Assembly (NCBI GenBank): GCA_945901855.1
Contig: CAMDLT010000012.1
Location: 1 to 64,000 of the forward strand
Direction: 5' to 3'
DNA: 64,000 nucleotides
Source of the DNA: Asaia bogorensis
GTDB lineage: Bacteria; Pseudomonadota; Alphaproteobacteria; CACIAM-22H2
Below are positions 16,112-25,269 of this stretch, piece by piece; the first letter of the stretch is position 1, and every line of letters begins with the position of its first letter. The notes under the pieces were generated by a model. It was not told the DNA's origin, did no database searches, and worked only from the letters and a program-made list of their open reading frames with translations. The position numbers were made by a program, and so were the translations under genes.

Positions 16112-17062
16112 ATGAACGACATTGTCGTCAGCGAATTCGTCGACCAGTGGGCGGTCGACGATTTGGCCCGGGATTATACGGTCCATTACGACCCGAAGCT
16201 TGTCGACAATCCGGACAGGCTTGGCGAACTTGCCGCCGAAAGCCCGGCCATCATCGTGCGCAACCGCACGCAAGTGCGCGGCGCCGTTTTGGCGGCGATG
16301 AAGAATCTCAAAGTCATCGGTCGGCTGGGCGTCGGGCTCGACAATATCGACATGGACGAATGCGCCAAGCGCGGCATCCAGGTGTTTCCAGCGACAGGGG
16401 CCAACACGGTGTCGGTCGCCGAATACGTGATCGCGGCCGTTTTGGTCGGACTTCGCGACGTATGGAAAGCCAACGACGCCGTGCTTGCGGGCAAATGGCC
16501 GCGCAACGACCTGATGCTGGGCGAGGCGATGGGCAAGCGCCTTGGCCTTGTCGGCTTCGGCGGCATCGCGCGCGCGGTTGCCAGCCGCGCCAAAGCGCTT
16601 GAGATGCAGCTTGCCGCCTACGATCCGATGCTGGCGGCCGACGATCCGGCCTGGGCGCAATATGGCGTTATGCGCGAGACCAGCATCGACGCGCTGTGCG
16701 AAAGCTGCGACGTCGTCTCGCTGCACGTGCCCTTGACGCCGCAGACCAAGAACCTGCTCGACGCCGCCAGGCTCGCCCGCATGAAACCGACGGCGCTGGT
16801 GATCAACACTGCGCGCGGCGGCATCGTCGACGAAGCCGCGTTGGCCGCCGCCCTCAGGGCCGGGAAACTCGGCGGCGCCGCGCTCGACGTGTTCGATAAG
16901 GAGCCGCTCAAAGCGGGCTCCGTGCTCGAAGGCATGCCGCGTTTGTGGCTGACGCCGCATATCGCGGGCGTTACGGCCGAGGGCAATGTGCGCGTTTCCA
17001 CCGTCACGGTCGCCAATGTGCGCGGCGCGTTGCAGAAGCTTGGCATCAAGGGCAGCAAATGA
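16112..17062 (+). CDS. slcC: D-2-hydroxyacid dehydrogenase, SlcC-like (S)-sulfolactate dehydrogenase
   Basis: 316-residue NAD-dependent 2-hydroxyacid dehydrogenase of the SerA group. The nucleotide motif GLVGFGGIARAVA is near 150, catalytic Arg in NTARGG, Glu in VFDKEPL and His in LTPHIAG. The N-terminal stretch DIVVSEFVDQWAV, the block IVRNRTQVRGAV and the ATGANTVSVAEYVI region resemble SlcC as I remember it, the enzyme that oxidises (S)-sulfolactate to sulfopyruvate. It stands next to a ComC-like gene, the same pair as in known sulfolactate racemisation loci. Phosphoglycerate or hydroxypyruvate dehydrogenase activity is the fallback reading. Confidence 0.75.
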   Translation: MNDIVVSEFVDQWAVDDLARDYTVHYDPKLVDNPDRLGELAAESPAIIVRNRTQVRGAVLAAMKNLKVIGRLGVGLDNIDMDECAKRGIQVFPATGANTVSVAEYVIAAVLVGLRDVWKANDAVLAGKWPRNDLMLGEAMGKRLGLVGFGGIARAVASRAKALEMQLAAYDPMLAADDPAWAQYGVMRETSIDALCESCDVVSLHVPLTPQTKNLLDAARLARMKPTALVINTARGGIVDEAALAAALRAGKLGGAALDVFDKEPLKAGSVLEGMPRLWLTPHIAGVTAEGNVRVSTVTVANVRGALQKLGIKGSK

Positions 17063-18063
17063 GCGAAACCATCTCGTTGGCCGACGCGCATGCGTTGGCA
17101 GTCATGGCTCTGGTCGCGGGCAATACCTCGCAAGCCAACGCCGCGCATGTTGCCGACGCGCTGATCGGCGCCGAAGCCGATGGGCTTGCAAGCCACGGCC
17201 TGTCGCGTGTCGCGGCCTATGCCGACCAAGCCAAGGTCGGCAAGGTTGCGGGCCATGCCGTGCCGGTCTTGACCAAGACGGCGCCCGGCGCTTTGTTCGT
17301 CGATGCCAAAGACGGCTTTGCCTATCCCGCCATCGCGGCTGCACTTGCCGAAGGGGCGACGATGGCAAAACACGCGGGCGTCGTGGCGGTCGCGATCGGC
17401 AATTCGCATCATTTTGGTGCGGCCGGTTTGCATGTCGAAGCGGCGGCAAAAGCCGGGCTGGTCGCGTTGCTGTTCGGAAATTCGCCTGCGGCCATTGCCC
17501 CGTGGGGCGGATCGGCCGCGTTGTTCGGCACCAACCCCATCGCGTTTGCGTGCCCGCGCGTCGGCAAACCGCCGCTCGTGATCGATCTGTCGCTCTCGAA
17601 GGTCGCGCGCGGCAAGATCATGGTCGCGGCGCAAAAAGGCGAAGCGATCCCGGAAGGCTGGGCGCTGGACGCCGAGGGCAACGCCACGACCGACGCCAAA
17701 AAAGCGCTGGCCGGCACGATGCTGCCGCTGGGCGATGCCAAGGGGGCGGCGCTTGTGCTGATGGTCGAATTGCTGTCGGCCGCCTTGAGCGCGTCGCATT
17801 TCGGGTTCGAAGCAAGTTCCTTCTTCGACGCCAAAGGCCCGCCGCCGCGCGTGGGCCAGCTTTTGCTGCTGATCGATCCCGCGCGCTTTGCGGGCGACGC
17901 GTTTGCGGGCCGGGTCGAAACCTTGCTTGGCGCCATTCTGGGCCAGGCGGGCACGCGCTTGCCGGGCGAGCGGCGTTTGAAGCTGCGCGCGGCCGCCGCT
18001 TTGGGCGGCATCAAGGTGCCAAGCGACTTGCTGGCCGATCTGCGCAAGCGAGCGGCCGGGTGA
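17059..18063 (+). CDS. comC: Malate/L-lactate dehydrogenase-family protein, ComC-like (R)-sulfolactate dehydrogenase
   Basis: 334-residue protein of the Ldh2/ComC/YlbC family, which is unrelated to the Rossmann-type lactate dehydrogenases. Family blocks are GLASHGLSRV, the catalytic His region GNSHHFGAAG, FGTNPIAFACP and DLSLSKVARGKI. ComC uses NAD(P)H to reduce sulfopyruvate to (R)-sulfolactate, the SuyAB substrate. Start overlaps the SlcC-like stop (ATGA). Paired with SlcC it would invert (S)- to (R)-sulfolactate. Ureidoglycolate, malate or other 2-oxoacid specificity cannot be excluded. Confidence 0.75.
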   Translation: MSETISLADAHALAVMALVAGNTSQANAAHVADALIGAEADGLASHGLSRVAAYADQAKVGKVAGHAVPVLTKTAPGALFVDAKDGFAYPAIAAALAEGATMAKHAGVVAVAIGNSHHFGAAGLHVEAAAKAGLVALLFGNSPAAIAPWGGSAALFGTNPIAFACPRVGKPPLVIDLSLSKVARGKIMVAAQKGEAIPEGWALDAEGNATTDAKKALAGTMLPLGDAKGAALVLMVELLSAALSASHFGFEASSFFDAKGPPPRVGQLLLLIDPARFAGDAFAGRVETLLGAILGQAGTRLPGERRLKLRAAAALGGIKVPSDLLADLRKRAAG

Positions 18064-19205
18064 TCGAACGCCATCTTGAAATTCGCGACAGCGTGCGCGC
18101 GATCTGCGCGCGGTTTCCGGGCGCCTATTGGCGCGCGCTCGATCGCGAGCGGCGCTACCCGGCCGACTTTGTCGAAGCGCTGACGACCAGCGGCATGCTG
18201 GCCGCCTTGATACCGGAAGAATATGGCGGCTCGGGCCTGAAATTGTCGGCTGCGGCGGCGATCCTCGAAGAGATCCACGCGAGCGGCGGCAATGGCGGCG
18301 CGTGCCATGCCCAGATGTATACGATGGGCACCATCCTGCGCCACGGCAGCGACGCGCAAAAGCGTCTCTATCTGCCCGACATCGCGGCGGGCCGGTTGCG
18401 CCTGCAAGCCTTCGGCGTAACCGAGCCGGATGCCGGAACCGACACGAGCGCGATCCGCACCACGGCCGAACTGCACGGCGACACGTATGTCGTCAACGGA
18501 CAGAAAGTGTGGACCAGCCGCGCCGAACATTCCGATCTGATGCTGCTGCTCGCGCGCACGACGCCCAAGGAGAAGACCGAGAAAAAGACCGACGGACTTT
18601 CGGTCTTCGTGCTCGATATGCGCGGCGCCAAGGGGCTGACGGTCAAGCCGCTGCGCGCGATGGTCAACCATGCGGCGACGGAAGTGTTTTTCGACAATGT
18701 CGAAATCCCCGCCGCCAACCGCATCGGCGAGGAAGGCCGAGGGTTTCGCTATATTTTGGACGGCATGAATGCCGAGCGCATTTTGATTGCCGCCGAATGC
18801 ATCGGCGATGCGCGCTGGTTCGTCGAAACCGCGACGGCGTATGCAAAATCGCGAAACGTGTTCGGCCGACCGATCGGCCGGAATCAGGGCATCCAGTTTC
18901 CGATCGCGAAGGCCTATGCCGCGATGCGCGCCGCCGAGCTGATGGTCCGCGAGGCGCTGTCGCTCTACGAGGCGAACGCTTCGTGCGGCGCGGAAGCCAA
19001 CATGGCCAAGATGCTGGCGGCCGACGCGTCGTGGCAGGCGGCGGAGGCGTGTTTGCAGACGCATGGCGGTTTCGGCTTTGCCGAAGAATACGATGTCGAG
19101 CGCAAGTTCCGCGAAGCGCGGCTCTATCAAGTCGCGCCGATTTCGACCAACCTGATCCTCGCTTACATCGCCGAGCACGTGCTTGGCCTGCCAAGGTCCT
19201 ACTGA
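18060..19205 (+). CDS. Acyl-CoA dehydrogenase family flavoprotein
   Basis: 381 residues with the complete N-terminal, middle and C-terminal acyl-CoA dehydrogenase domains. FAD-contact blocks FGVTEPDAGTDTS and QKVWTSRAEH are clear. The usual C-terminal catalytic Glu (YEGT) is absent (YQVAPIST), but E239 in NAERILIAAE occupies the helix-G position used by isovaleryl- and long-chain-type enzymes, so dehydrogenation remains feasible. Start GTG at 18060 overlaps the ComC-like stop (GTGA). It sits with a CoA-transferase and hydratase, giving activation, desaturation and hydration steps for a short or branched acid. Confidence 0.85.
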   Translation: MIERHLEIRDSVRAICARFPGAYWRALDRERRYPADFVEALTTSGMLAALIPEEYGGSGLKLSAAAAILEEIHASGGNGGACHAQMYTMGTILRHGSDAQKRLYLPDIAAGRLRLQAFGVTEPDAGTDTSAIRTTAELHGDTYVVNGQKVWTSRAEHSDLMLLLARTTPKEKTEKKTDGLSVFVLDMRGAKGLTVKPLRAMVNHAATEVFFDNVEIPAANRIGEEGRGFRYILDGMNAERILIAAECIGDARWFVETATAYAKSRNVFGRPIGRNQGIQFPIAKAYAAMRAAELMVREALSLYEANASCGAEANMAKMLAADASWQAAEACLQTHGGFGFAEEYDVERKFREARLYQVAPISTNLILAYIAEHVLGLPRSY

Positions 19206-19206
19206 C

Positions 19207-20322
19207 ATGACGCGCGCACTCGACGGCGTATTGGTTGTGGCATTGGAGCAGGCGGTCGCAGCGCCCTATTGCACGTCGCGCCTGGCCGATGCGGGCGCGC
19301 GCGTTGTCAAGATCGAGCGCGCTGAAGGCGATTTTGCGCGCGGCTACGATGCGGTCGCCAAGGGCCAGGCAAGCTATTTCGTGTGGCTCAATCGCGGCAA
19401 GGAATCGCTGGTCGCCGACATCAAGGACGACGGCGACGCCGCCTTGCTGCACCGCGTATTGGCCAAGGCCGACGTGTTCGTGCAGAACCTGATGCCGGGT
19501 GCGGCGGCGCGTGCGGGCTTCGGATCCGACGCGCTGCGCCGCCGCCATCCCAAACTGATCTGCGTCGACATTTCGGGCTACGGCGACGAAGGCCCGTACG
19601 CGACGATGAAAAGCTACGACATGCTGGTGCAGGCCGAAACGGGTTTGGCCTCGATCACCGGCGGGCCGGATGCGCCGGGCCGCGTCGGCGTGTCGGTCTG
19701 CGACATCGCGGCCGGCATGTACGCGCACCAGGCGATCCTCGAGGCGCTGATCAAGCGCGCGCGCACGAACGAAGGCGCGTCGATCAAAGTCTCGCTGTTC
19801 GACGGCATGGCCGATTGGATGGCCGTGCCGCTGCTGCATTTCGACTATGCGGGCAAGGCGCCCGCGCGCGTCGGGCTTGCGCACCCCTCGGTTGCGCCCT
19901 ACAGCGCGTTCGAAAGCGCCGACGGCACGCCCATCGTGATTTCGGTTCAGAACGACCGCGAATGGGCGGATTTCTGCGCGGGCGTGCTCGGCGAACCGCC
20001 GCTGCCGCAGTTCGCGACCAACATCCTGCGCGTGCAGAACCGCGCCGCCCTCGATGCGCATATCGCGGCCGCGTTCAAGCGCCGTCCGCGCGCGGATCTG
20101 GTCGAGCGCCTGCGCCAGTCGCGCATCGCCTTTGGCGAGGTCAACGACGTCGCGGCATTTTCGGCGCATCCGCAATTGCGCCGCGTGAACGTGGCGACTG
20201 CCAACGGCCCGGTCGCGATCCCAGCGCCGCCGCCGATCGTCGACGGCGTGCGCGCGCCCGCTTTGGGGCGCGTGCCGAGCATCGGCGAGCACAGCGCCGC
20301 CATCCGCGCGGAGTTTGCATGA
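19207..20322 (+). CDS. Family III (CaiB/BaiF) CoA-transferase, Mct-like
   Basis: 371-residue CoA-transferase. The catalytic Asp is D138 in SYDMLVQAETG. Other family blocks are GARVVKIERAEGDFARGYD, YFVWLNRGKES and DISGYGDEGPYA. The resemblance to mesaconyl-CoA C1-C4 transferases and the adjacent mesaconyl-C4-CoA-hydratase-like gene suggest that it forms a mesaconyl-type or related dicarboxyl-CoA. The donor is probably succinyl-CoA or an intramolecular CoA shift, which is inference. It lies one base after the acyl-CoA dehydrogenase stop and overlaps the next start by four bases. Confidence 0.82.
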   Translation: MTRALDGVLVVALEQAVAAPYCTSRLADAGARVVKIERAEGDFARGYDAVAKGQASYFVWLNRGKESLVADIKDDGDAALLHRVLAKADVFVQNLMPGAAARAGFGSDALRRRHPKLICVDISGYGDEGPYATMKSYDMLVQAETGLASITGGPDAPGRVGVSVCDIAAGMYAHQAILEALIKRARTNEGASIKVSLFDGMADWMAVPLLHFDYAGKAPARVGLAHPSVAPYSAFESADGTPIVISVQNDREWADFCAGVLGEPPLPQFATNILRVQNRAALDAHIAAAFKRRPRADLVERLRQSRIAFGEVNDVAAFSAHPQLRRVNVATANGPVAIPAPPPIVDGVRAPALGRVPSIGEHSAAIRAEFA

Positions 20323-21125
20323 ATTTGCAGGATTGGATCGGCCGCAGCGAAACCTGTGCCGAGACGATCGCGCGCGCGCGCGTGGCGCAGATCGCCGCGT
20401 GTTTGGACCGCGACGCGCCGGGCGAGGAACTTCCGCCGGGCTGGCACTGGGGCTTTTTCAATCCGGCCGCCAAACAATCCGCGCTTAGTCCCGACGGCCA
20501 TCCCAAACGCGGCGGATTTTTGCCGCCCGTGGCGCTGGAACGGCGCATGTGGGCGGGCGGCACGCTCGTCTACCATGTGCCGCTGCCGGTCGGTGCCGTC
20601 GCCACGCGCGTTTCGACGATCCACCGCATCGACGAAAAACAAGGCCGCAGCGGGGCGCTTGTTTTTGTCGCCGTCGACCATGCGATCCGCTGCGGCGACA
20701 CGCTGTGTCTGGAAGAAACGCACGACATCGTCTATCGCGCGGTCGTTCCCGCCGCCGCGCCGACGCAAGCACAAGGCGACGCGGATTGGAAAGAACGCCG
20801 CGCGGCCGATGCCGTGCTGCTGTTTCGCTATTCCGCCGTCACCTTCAACGGCCATCGCATCCATTACGACCGCGCCTACGCGCAGAATGTCGAAGCCTAT
20901 CCGGGGCTGGTCGTGCACGGGCCGTTGCTTGCGACGCTGCTGCAGGATTTTGCCGAACGCAGCATGGGGCGTCGGCTCCAGCGGTTTTCGTTTCGAAGCG
21001 CCGCGCCGCTGTTCGACGGCGAACCGTTCGAGCTTTGCGGCAAAAGGGACGGCAATTTTTGGATTGCGGCGGGCGACGGTCGGTTGATCCAGCGCGCGCA
21101 CGCGGAATTTGCGCCAAGCGACTAG
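20319..21125 (+). CDS. MaoC/HTD2-type hydratase, mesaconyl-C4-CoA hydratase-like
   Basis: 268 residues, double-hotdog enzyme of the HTD2/FAS1-dehydratase type. The N-terminal half has PPGWHWGFFNP and KRGGFLPPVALERRMWAG. The C-terminal half has FRYSAVTFNGHRIHYD, the hydratase-2 motif, and YPGLVVHGPLLATLL. This layout matches Meh, which hydrates mesaconyl-C4-CoA to (S)-citramalyl-CoA. As the last gene of the run it ends four bases into a convergent gene. Products could be cleaved by a malyl/citramalyl-CoA lyase such as the Mcl1-like protein at 31.8 kb. A different enoyl-CoA substrate is possible. Confidence 0.78.
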   Translation: MNLQDWIGRSETCAETIARARVAQIAACLDRDAPGEELPPGWHWGFFNPAAKQSALSPDGHPKRGGFLPPVALERRMWAGGTLVYHVPLPVGAVATRVSTIHRIDEKQGRSGALVFVAVDHAIRCGDTLCLEETHDIVYRAVVPAAAPTQAQGDADWKERRAADAVLLFRYSAVTFNGHRIHYDRAYAQNVEAYPGLVVHGPLLATLLQDFAERSMGRRLQRFSFRSAAPLFDGEPFELCGKRDGNFWIAAGDGRLIQRAHAEFAPSD

Positions 21126-21505
21126 GCGGCGGCCGTCGCCATCATCTTCCCAGTGTATTCGACCACGACGTTGGTTTCGGAAGACACGCCCTTCGTGCGG
21201 ATCAAAAAACACAGACGCTCGGCGACGAGGCGTATTTCTTTGGCCGATTTGGCGGGCAGCGGAATCTTGCGTTCTTTGCAGAACAAGATCAACGCGGCCG
21301 CGATCGATGCCGTGTCGAACGTCACGCTTTCCTGGTCGCCCGAGTCTTTGTCGATGTGGATCGTCACGCTCAAATTTTGGCGCCCGATAACCACTTTTTT
21401 GAGATTGCCCGGCGGAAACGGCGTCTTGCGCTGACGATTGTAATCGATCAGCGCTCGGCACAGTTCGTTCTGGTCAAAAAAGATCAGTCGGTACTCATTC
21501 GCCAT
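21122..21505 (-). CDS. Small protein of unknown function
   Basis: 127 residues from ATG at 21505 (a GTG three codons upstream is also possible). No family recognised. It starts MANEYRLIFFDQNELCRALI, is rich in Lys, Arg and Ile/Val, has no signal peptide or membrane segment and may be an alpha/beta fold. It is convergent with the hydratase gene and divergent from the J-domain gene across an AT-rich 164-base spacer. Codon use is ordinary for the window, so it looks like a real resident gene. Confidence 0.6.
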   Translation of the reverse strand: MANEYRLIFFDQNELCRALIDYNRQRKTPFPPGNLKKVVIGRQNLSVTIHIDKDSGDQESVTFDTASIAAALILFCKERKIPLPAKSAKEIRLVAERLCFLIRTKGVSSETNVVVEYTGKMMATAAA

Positions 21506-21669
21506 TGCGACCACAATTTCAAGTGCACTACGTCCTGATTGTAAGCTGAGAGCGCAAAATTAGCCAGAGATCACCAATTAATTCTAAATATCCGATAAAT
21601 TGCGGTCAAATCGGAAATTTCCCGTCGAATTGTTGGCGAACAGCCAATCGTCGGCCATACTCATTTGTT
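21506..21669. promoter_or_regulatory. AT-rich divergent promoter region with short palindromes
   Basis: This spacer serves two divergent genes and is clearly more AT-rich than its surroundings. It contains the perfect palindrome GGAAATTTCC (21613-21622) and the short inverted repeat TTGGC-N5-GCCAA (21633-21647). No clear sigma-70 pair could be assigned with confidence. These may be operators for either gene. Confidence 0.4.
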
Positions 21670-22281
21670 ATGGCCCGTGTTCGAACCCGCCCCTATGACC
21701 GCCCGCAGACCGATCCGCGCTCGGCGCCGCGCGGGTGCGACCATGCGGGCTGTGCTGCGCAAGGCGAGTATCGCGCCCCGCGCGATCGCGGAAAACTCAA
21801 CGATTTCTATTGGTTCTGCCTCGAACACGTGCGCGCGTACAATGCGTCGTGGGATTTCTACAAGGGTGCCGACGCCGACACGCTCGAACGCGAGCGGCGG
21901 GCCGATGTGGTCGGGCGCAGGCCCACTTGGCCGATGGGGGTTGGCAAGCGTTCGCGAGCGCCGCTCGGGCGCACCGAAGCGCTGGAAGAAGCGATGCGGC
22001 GCTGGTTTGCCGACGGCGAAATCCCCGGTTTCGAAGCCAAACCGAATCCAGAGCCGCGCAAACCCCGCCCGGTTGGCCCTGTCGAGGAGGCGTTGGCGGT
22101 GCTCGAACTCGACTGGTCGGCCACGTTTGAGCAGATAAAGTCTCGATACAAGTCGCTCGCAAAACGTCACCATCCCGACGCAAACGGGGGCGACAAAGCG
22201 GCCGAAGAACGTCTAAAATCCATCAATCAGGCCTACACGATCCTGAAGGCGCAGATCGCAAAACAGACGGCCCGTTCCTGA
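21670..22281 (+). CDS. J-domain protein (DnaJ-like, CobS-linked)
   Basis: 203 residues. The N-terminal 130 residues are unassigned but carry two Cys (CDHAGC) and a Cys/His pair (FWCLEH-like YWFCLEHV), possibly a metal site. A J domain follows at about 135-195: ALAVLELDWSATFEQIKSRY, then the HPD loop in KRHHPDANGG. It should stimulate DnaK ATPase activity on particular clients. Alphaproteobacteria commonly have this gene just before cobS, as here, with 66 bases between, so it may help assemble the CobN-S-T chelatase. That role is inference. Confidence 0.82.
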   Translation: MARVRTRPYDRPQTDPRSAPRGCDHAGCAAQGEYRAPRDRGKLNDFYWFCLEHVRAYNASWDFYKGADADTLERERRADVVGRRPTWPMGVGKRSRAPLGRTEALEEAMRRWFADGEIPGFEAKPNPEPRKPRPVGPVEEALAVLELDWSATFEQIKSRYKSLAKRHHPDANGGDKAAEERLKSINQAYTILKAQIAKQTARS

Positions 22282-22347
22282 ACGAACGGACCGCCCGCGA
22301 GCGGTTTGCGCTTTTCCCGAATTAGCACGTCCGGAGTTTGTCTCGTC

Positions 22348-23364
22348 ATGTCACCCAGCATCGTTCCCGCCGCCGTGTCCGCCGAACTTGCCGCTCGCGT
22401 TCCCGACATCAAGGTGAAGGTCCGCGAGGTATTCGGCATCGATTCCGACCTCGAAGTGCCGGCATTTTCGACGGCGCCCACCGACCATGTGCCCGACCGC
22501 GACAACAATTACCGGTTCGACAAGGAAACCACGCTCGCCATTCTGGCGGGGTTCGCGTTCAATCGGCGCGTGATGGTCCAGGGCTATCACGGCACGGGCA
22601 AGTCGACGCATATCGAGCAGGTTGCCGCGCGCCTCAACTGGCCGTGCATCCGCATCAATCTGGACAGCCACATCAGCCGCATCGACTTGGTCGGGCGCGA
22701 CGCGATCGTGGTGCGCGACGGCAAGCAGGTGACCGAATTCCGCGAAGGCCTGCTGCCGTGGGCGTTGCAGCATCCGTGCGCGCTCGTGTTCGACGAATAC
22801 GATGCCGGGCGCGCGGACGTGATGTTCGTGATCCAGCGCGTGCTCGAACTCGACGGCAAGCTCACGCTGCTCGACCAGAACCGCGTGCTGCGCCCGCATC
22901 CGGCGTTCCGGCTGTTCGCGACGGCGAACACGGTCGGCCTTGGCGACACGACGGGCCTCTATCACGGCACGCAGCAGATCAACCAGGGCCAGATGGACCG
23001 CTGGAACATCGTCACTACGCTGAACTATCTGCCGCACGACGAAGAAACGCGCATCGTGCTGGCGAAGTCGCAGGGCTACGACACCAAAGAAGGCCAGGAT
23101 ATCGTCGGCGCCATGGTGGCGCTGGCCGATCTCACGCGCAGCGGTTTCATGGCGGGCGACATTTCGACCGTGATGAGTCCGCGCACGGTCATCACCTGGG
23201 CCGAAAACGCGCGCATCTTCGGCGACGTGGGTTTCGCCTTCCGCGTGACGTTCCTCAACAAATGCGACGAGGTCGAGCGCCAGACGGTCGCCGAATACTA
23301 CCAGCGCTGCTTCGGCACCGAGCTGTCGGGCGGCGCTGCGCTTGCCGTGCGGAAGGCCGGCTAG
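22348..23364 (+). CDS. cobS: Cobaltochelatase subunit CobS (AAA+ ATPase)
   Basis: 338 residues. MoxR/CobS-type AAA+ ATPase of the aerobic cobalamin pathway; with CobT and CobN it inserts Co2+ into hydrogenobyrinic acid a,c-diamide. Walker A is [10 protein letters not shown], Walker B VFDEYDAG and sensor [10 protein letters not shown]. The N-terminal [12 protein letters not shown] and the tail [12 protein letters not shown] are family features. The ATG at 22348 gives the family length. cobT follows 16 bases after the stop. No cobalamin riboswitch was recognised upstream. Confidence 0.95.
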   Translation: MSPSIVPAAVSAELAARVPDIKVKVREVFGIDSDLEVPAFSTAPTDHVPDRDNNYRFDKETTLAILAGFAFNRRVMVQGYHGTGKSTHIEQVAARLNWPCIRINLDSHISRIDLVGRDAIVVRDGKQVTEFREGLLPWALQHPCALVFDEYDAGRADVMFVIQRVLELDGKLTLLDQNRVLRPHPAFRLFATANTVGLGDTTGLYHGTQQINQGQMDRWNIVTTLNYLPHDEETRIVLAKSQGYDTKEGQDIVGAMVALADLTRSGFMAGDISTVMSPRTVITWAENARIFGDVGFAFRVTFLNKCDEVERQTVAEYYQRCFGTELSGGAALAVRKAG

Positions 23365-23380
23365 CGCGCGCGCGGCACCC

Positions 23381-25240
23381 ATGGCGAAGCCCAACAACGA
23401 CGGCCCGGTCGAGCAGTTCAGGCAAGTTACGGCGGCGGCGCTGCGGGCGGTCGCGCGCGCGCCCGAGCTTACCGTCGCGTTTGCAGCCGAACCCGCCAGT
23501 CTGCGCGGGAGCGAGGCATATCTGCCGCAGCCCGCGCGCGATCTGCCCGCGGGCGAAGTTGCCATCGTGCGCGGCGAAGCGGACGCGATCGCGCTCAAGC
23601 TGCGCCATCACGATGCCGGCGTGCATGCCAAGCGCCAGCCGCAAGGGGCGATGGGGCGCGCGATCTACGATGCGGTCGAACAGGCGCGCTGCGAAGCGCT
23701 GGGCGCGCGCCGCATGGCCGGCGTTGCGGGCAATCTTGGTGCGGCCCTTGAAGAGCGCTGCCGCCAGGCGGGCTATGCGCGCGTGGCGGACCGCGACGCG
23801 GCGCCGCTGGTCGAAGCCATCGCGATGCTGGCGCGCGAAAGTTTTACGGGCGCCAAGCCGCCCGAATCCGCGCGCAACATGGTCGATCTGTGGCGCCCGT
23901 GGGTGGAAGCCAAGACGGGCGCGGATCTGTCCGAACTCGCACGCACGGTCGACGACCAGGCGGCGTTTTGCGAAACCGCGCGCAAGCTGATTGCCGACCT
24001 TGAGCTTGGCGAGGAAACCGGCCAGTCGAGCGAAGCCGACGACAACCAGAACGACGACGGCGACGACAGTCAGGACGGCCAGAAAGCCGGCGACGCGGAC
24101 GATGCGGGCGACCAGTCGCCCGCCGAAGCCATGATGGGGTCCGAGACGCGCGAGGTGGCGGGCGAAGACGGCGGCGAGGGCGACGGCGAAGAACAGGAAG
24201 GCGACGATTCCGAGGGCATGGGCGAGGATGGCCCCGACCGTCCGGGCAAGCGCCCGCGCCCCCAGGACGGCCGCAATTCGACCGATGCGCCGATGTACCG
24301 CGCCTTCACGACCGAGTTCGACGAGACGATCGACGCCGATGCGCTTTGCGATGCCGACGAGCTCACGCGCCTGCGCGCGCATCTCGATCAGCAGCTCAGC
24401 CATTTGCAGGGCGTGATCGCGCGTCTGGCCAACCGGCTGCAGCGCCGCTTGCTGGCGCGCCAAAACCGCGCGTGGGAGTTCGACCTCGAAGAAGGCATGC
24501 TCGACGCGTCGAGGCTTGCGCGCGTGGTGGCGGATCCGGCCTTCTCGCTGTCCTACAAGCGCGAGCTCGACACCAAATTCCGCGACACGGTCGTCTCGCT
24601 GCTGATCGACAATTCGGGCTCGATGCGCGGCCGGCCGATCACGGTTGCGGCCATGTCGGCCGATATTCTGGCGCGCACGCTGGAGCGCTGCGCGGTCAAG
24701 GTCGAGATTCTGGGCTTCACCACGCGCGCGTGGAAAGGCGGGCAAAGCCGCGAACGCTGGCTTGCCAAGGGCAAACCCAGCAATCCGGGCCGCCTCAACG
24801 ATCTGCGCCATATCGTCTACAAAAGCGCCGAGGCGCCGTGGCGGCGCGCGCGCAAGTCGCTGGGCCTCATGCTGCGCGAGGGCTTGCTCAAGGAAAACAT
24901 CGACGGCGAGGCGCTGATGTGGGCGCATGCCCGCCTGATCGCGCGGCCCGAACAGCGCAAAATCCTGATGGTGATATCCGACGGCGCGCCGGTCGACGAC
25001 TCCACGCTGTCGGTCAATCCAGGCAACTACCTGGAGCGCCATCTGCGCGAATCGATCGAATACATCGAAAACCGCTCGCCGGTCGAATTGCTGGCGATCG
25101 GCATCGGCCACGACGTCACGCGCTACTACAAGCGCGCCGTCACGATCGTCGATGCCGAACAGCTTGGCGGCACGGTGATGGAAAAACTTGCCGAACTGTT
25201 CGAAGAAGACGGCCAGCCGCAAACGCGCCGTCGCGCCTGA
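23381..25240 (+). CDS. cobT: Cobaltochelatase subunit CobT
   Basis: 619 residues, partner of CobS. The N-terminal domain (1-200) is followed by a long acidic, low-complexity segment (about 215-305, rich in Asp, Glu, Gly and Gln) and a C-terminal von Willebrand A domain with the MIDAS motif [11 protein letters not shown] and DGAPVDDST. This matches the usual CobT plan, where the acidic segment links the AAA-like part to the metal-binding VWA part. Start ATG at 23381 begins [14 protein letters not shown]. Confidence 0.95.
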   Translation: MAKPNNDGPVEQFRQVTAAALRAVARAPELTVAFAAEPASLRGSEAYLPQPARDLPAGEVAIVRGEADAIALKLRHHDAGVHAKRQPQGAMGRAIYDAVEQARCEALGARRMAGVAGNLGAALEERCRQAGYARVADRDAAPLVEAIAMLARESFTGAKPPESARNMVDLWRPWVEAKTGADLSELARTVDDQAAFCETARKLIADLELGEETGQSSEADDNQNDDGDDSQDGQKAGDADDAGDQSPAEAMMGSETREVAGEDGGEGDGEEQEGDDSEGMGEDGPDRPGKRPRPQDGRNSTDAPMYRAFTTEFDETIDADALCDADELTRLRAHLDQQLSHLQGVIARLANRLQRRLLARQNRAWEFDLEEGMLDASRLARVVADPAFSLSYKRELDTKFRDTVVSLLIDNSGSMRGRPITVAAMSADILARTLERCAVKVEILGFTTRAWKGGQSRERWLAKGKPSNPGRLNDLRHIVYKSAEAPWRRARKSLGLMLREGLLKENIDGEALMWAHARLIARPEQRKILMVISDGAPVDDSTLSVNPGNYLERHLRESIEYIENRSPVELLAIGIGHDVTRYYKRAVTIVDAEQLGGTVMEKLAELFEEDGQPQTRRRA

Positions 25241-25269
25241 ATCCGTTCGCCCCCGAGGAGCATTCCGCG

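Noticed and set aside
18060-19205. Acyl-CoA dehydrogenase read as a 3-sulfinopropionyl-CoA desulfinase
   Set aside because: Attractive in a sulfur operon, but E239 occupies a normal catalytic-base position, so ordinary dehydrogenase activity is more likely.
22282-22347. Cobalamin riboswitch upstream of cobS
   Set aside because: The spacer is only 66 bases and lacks a B12-box-like sequence.
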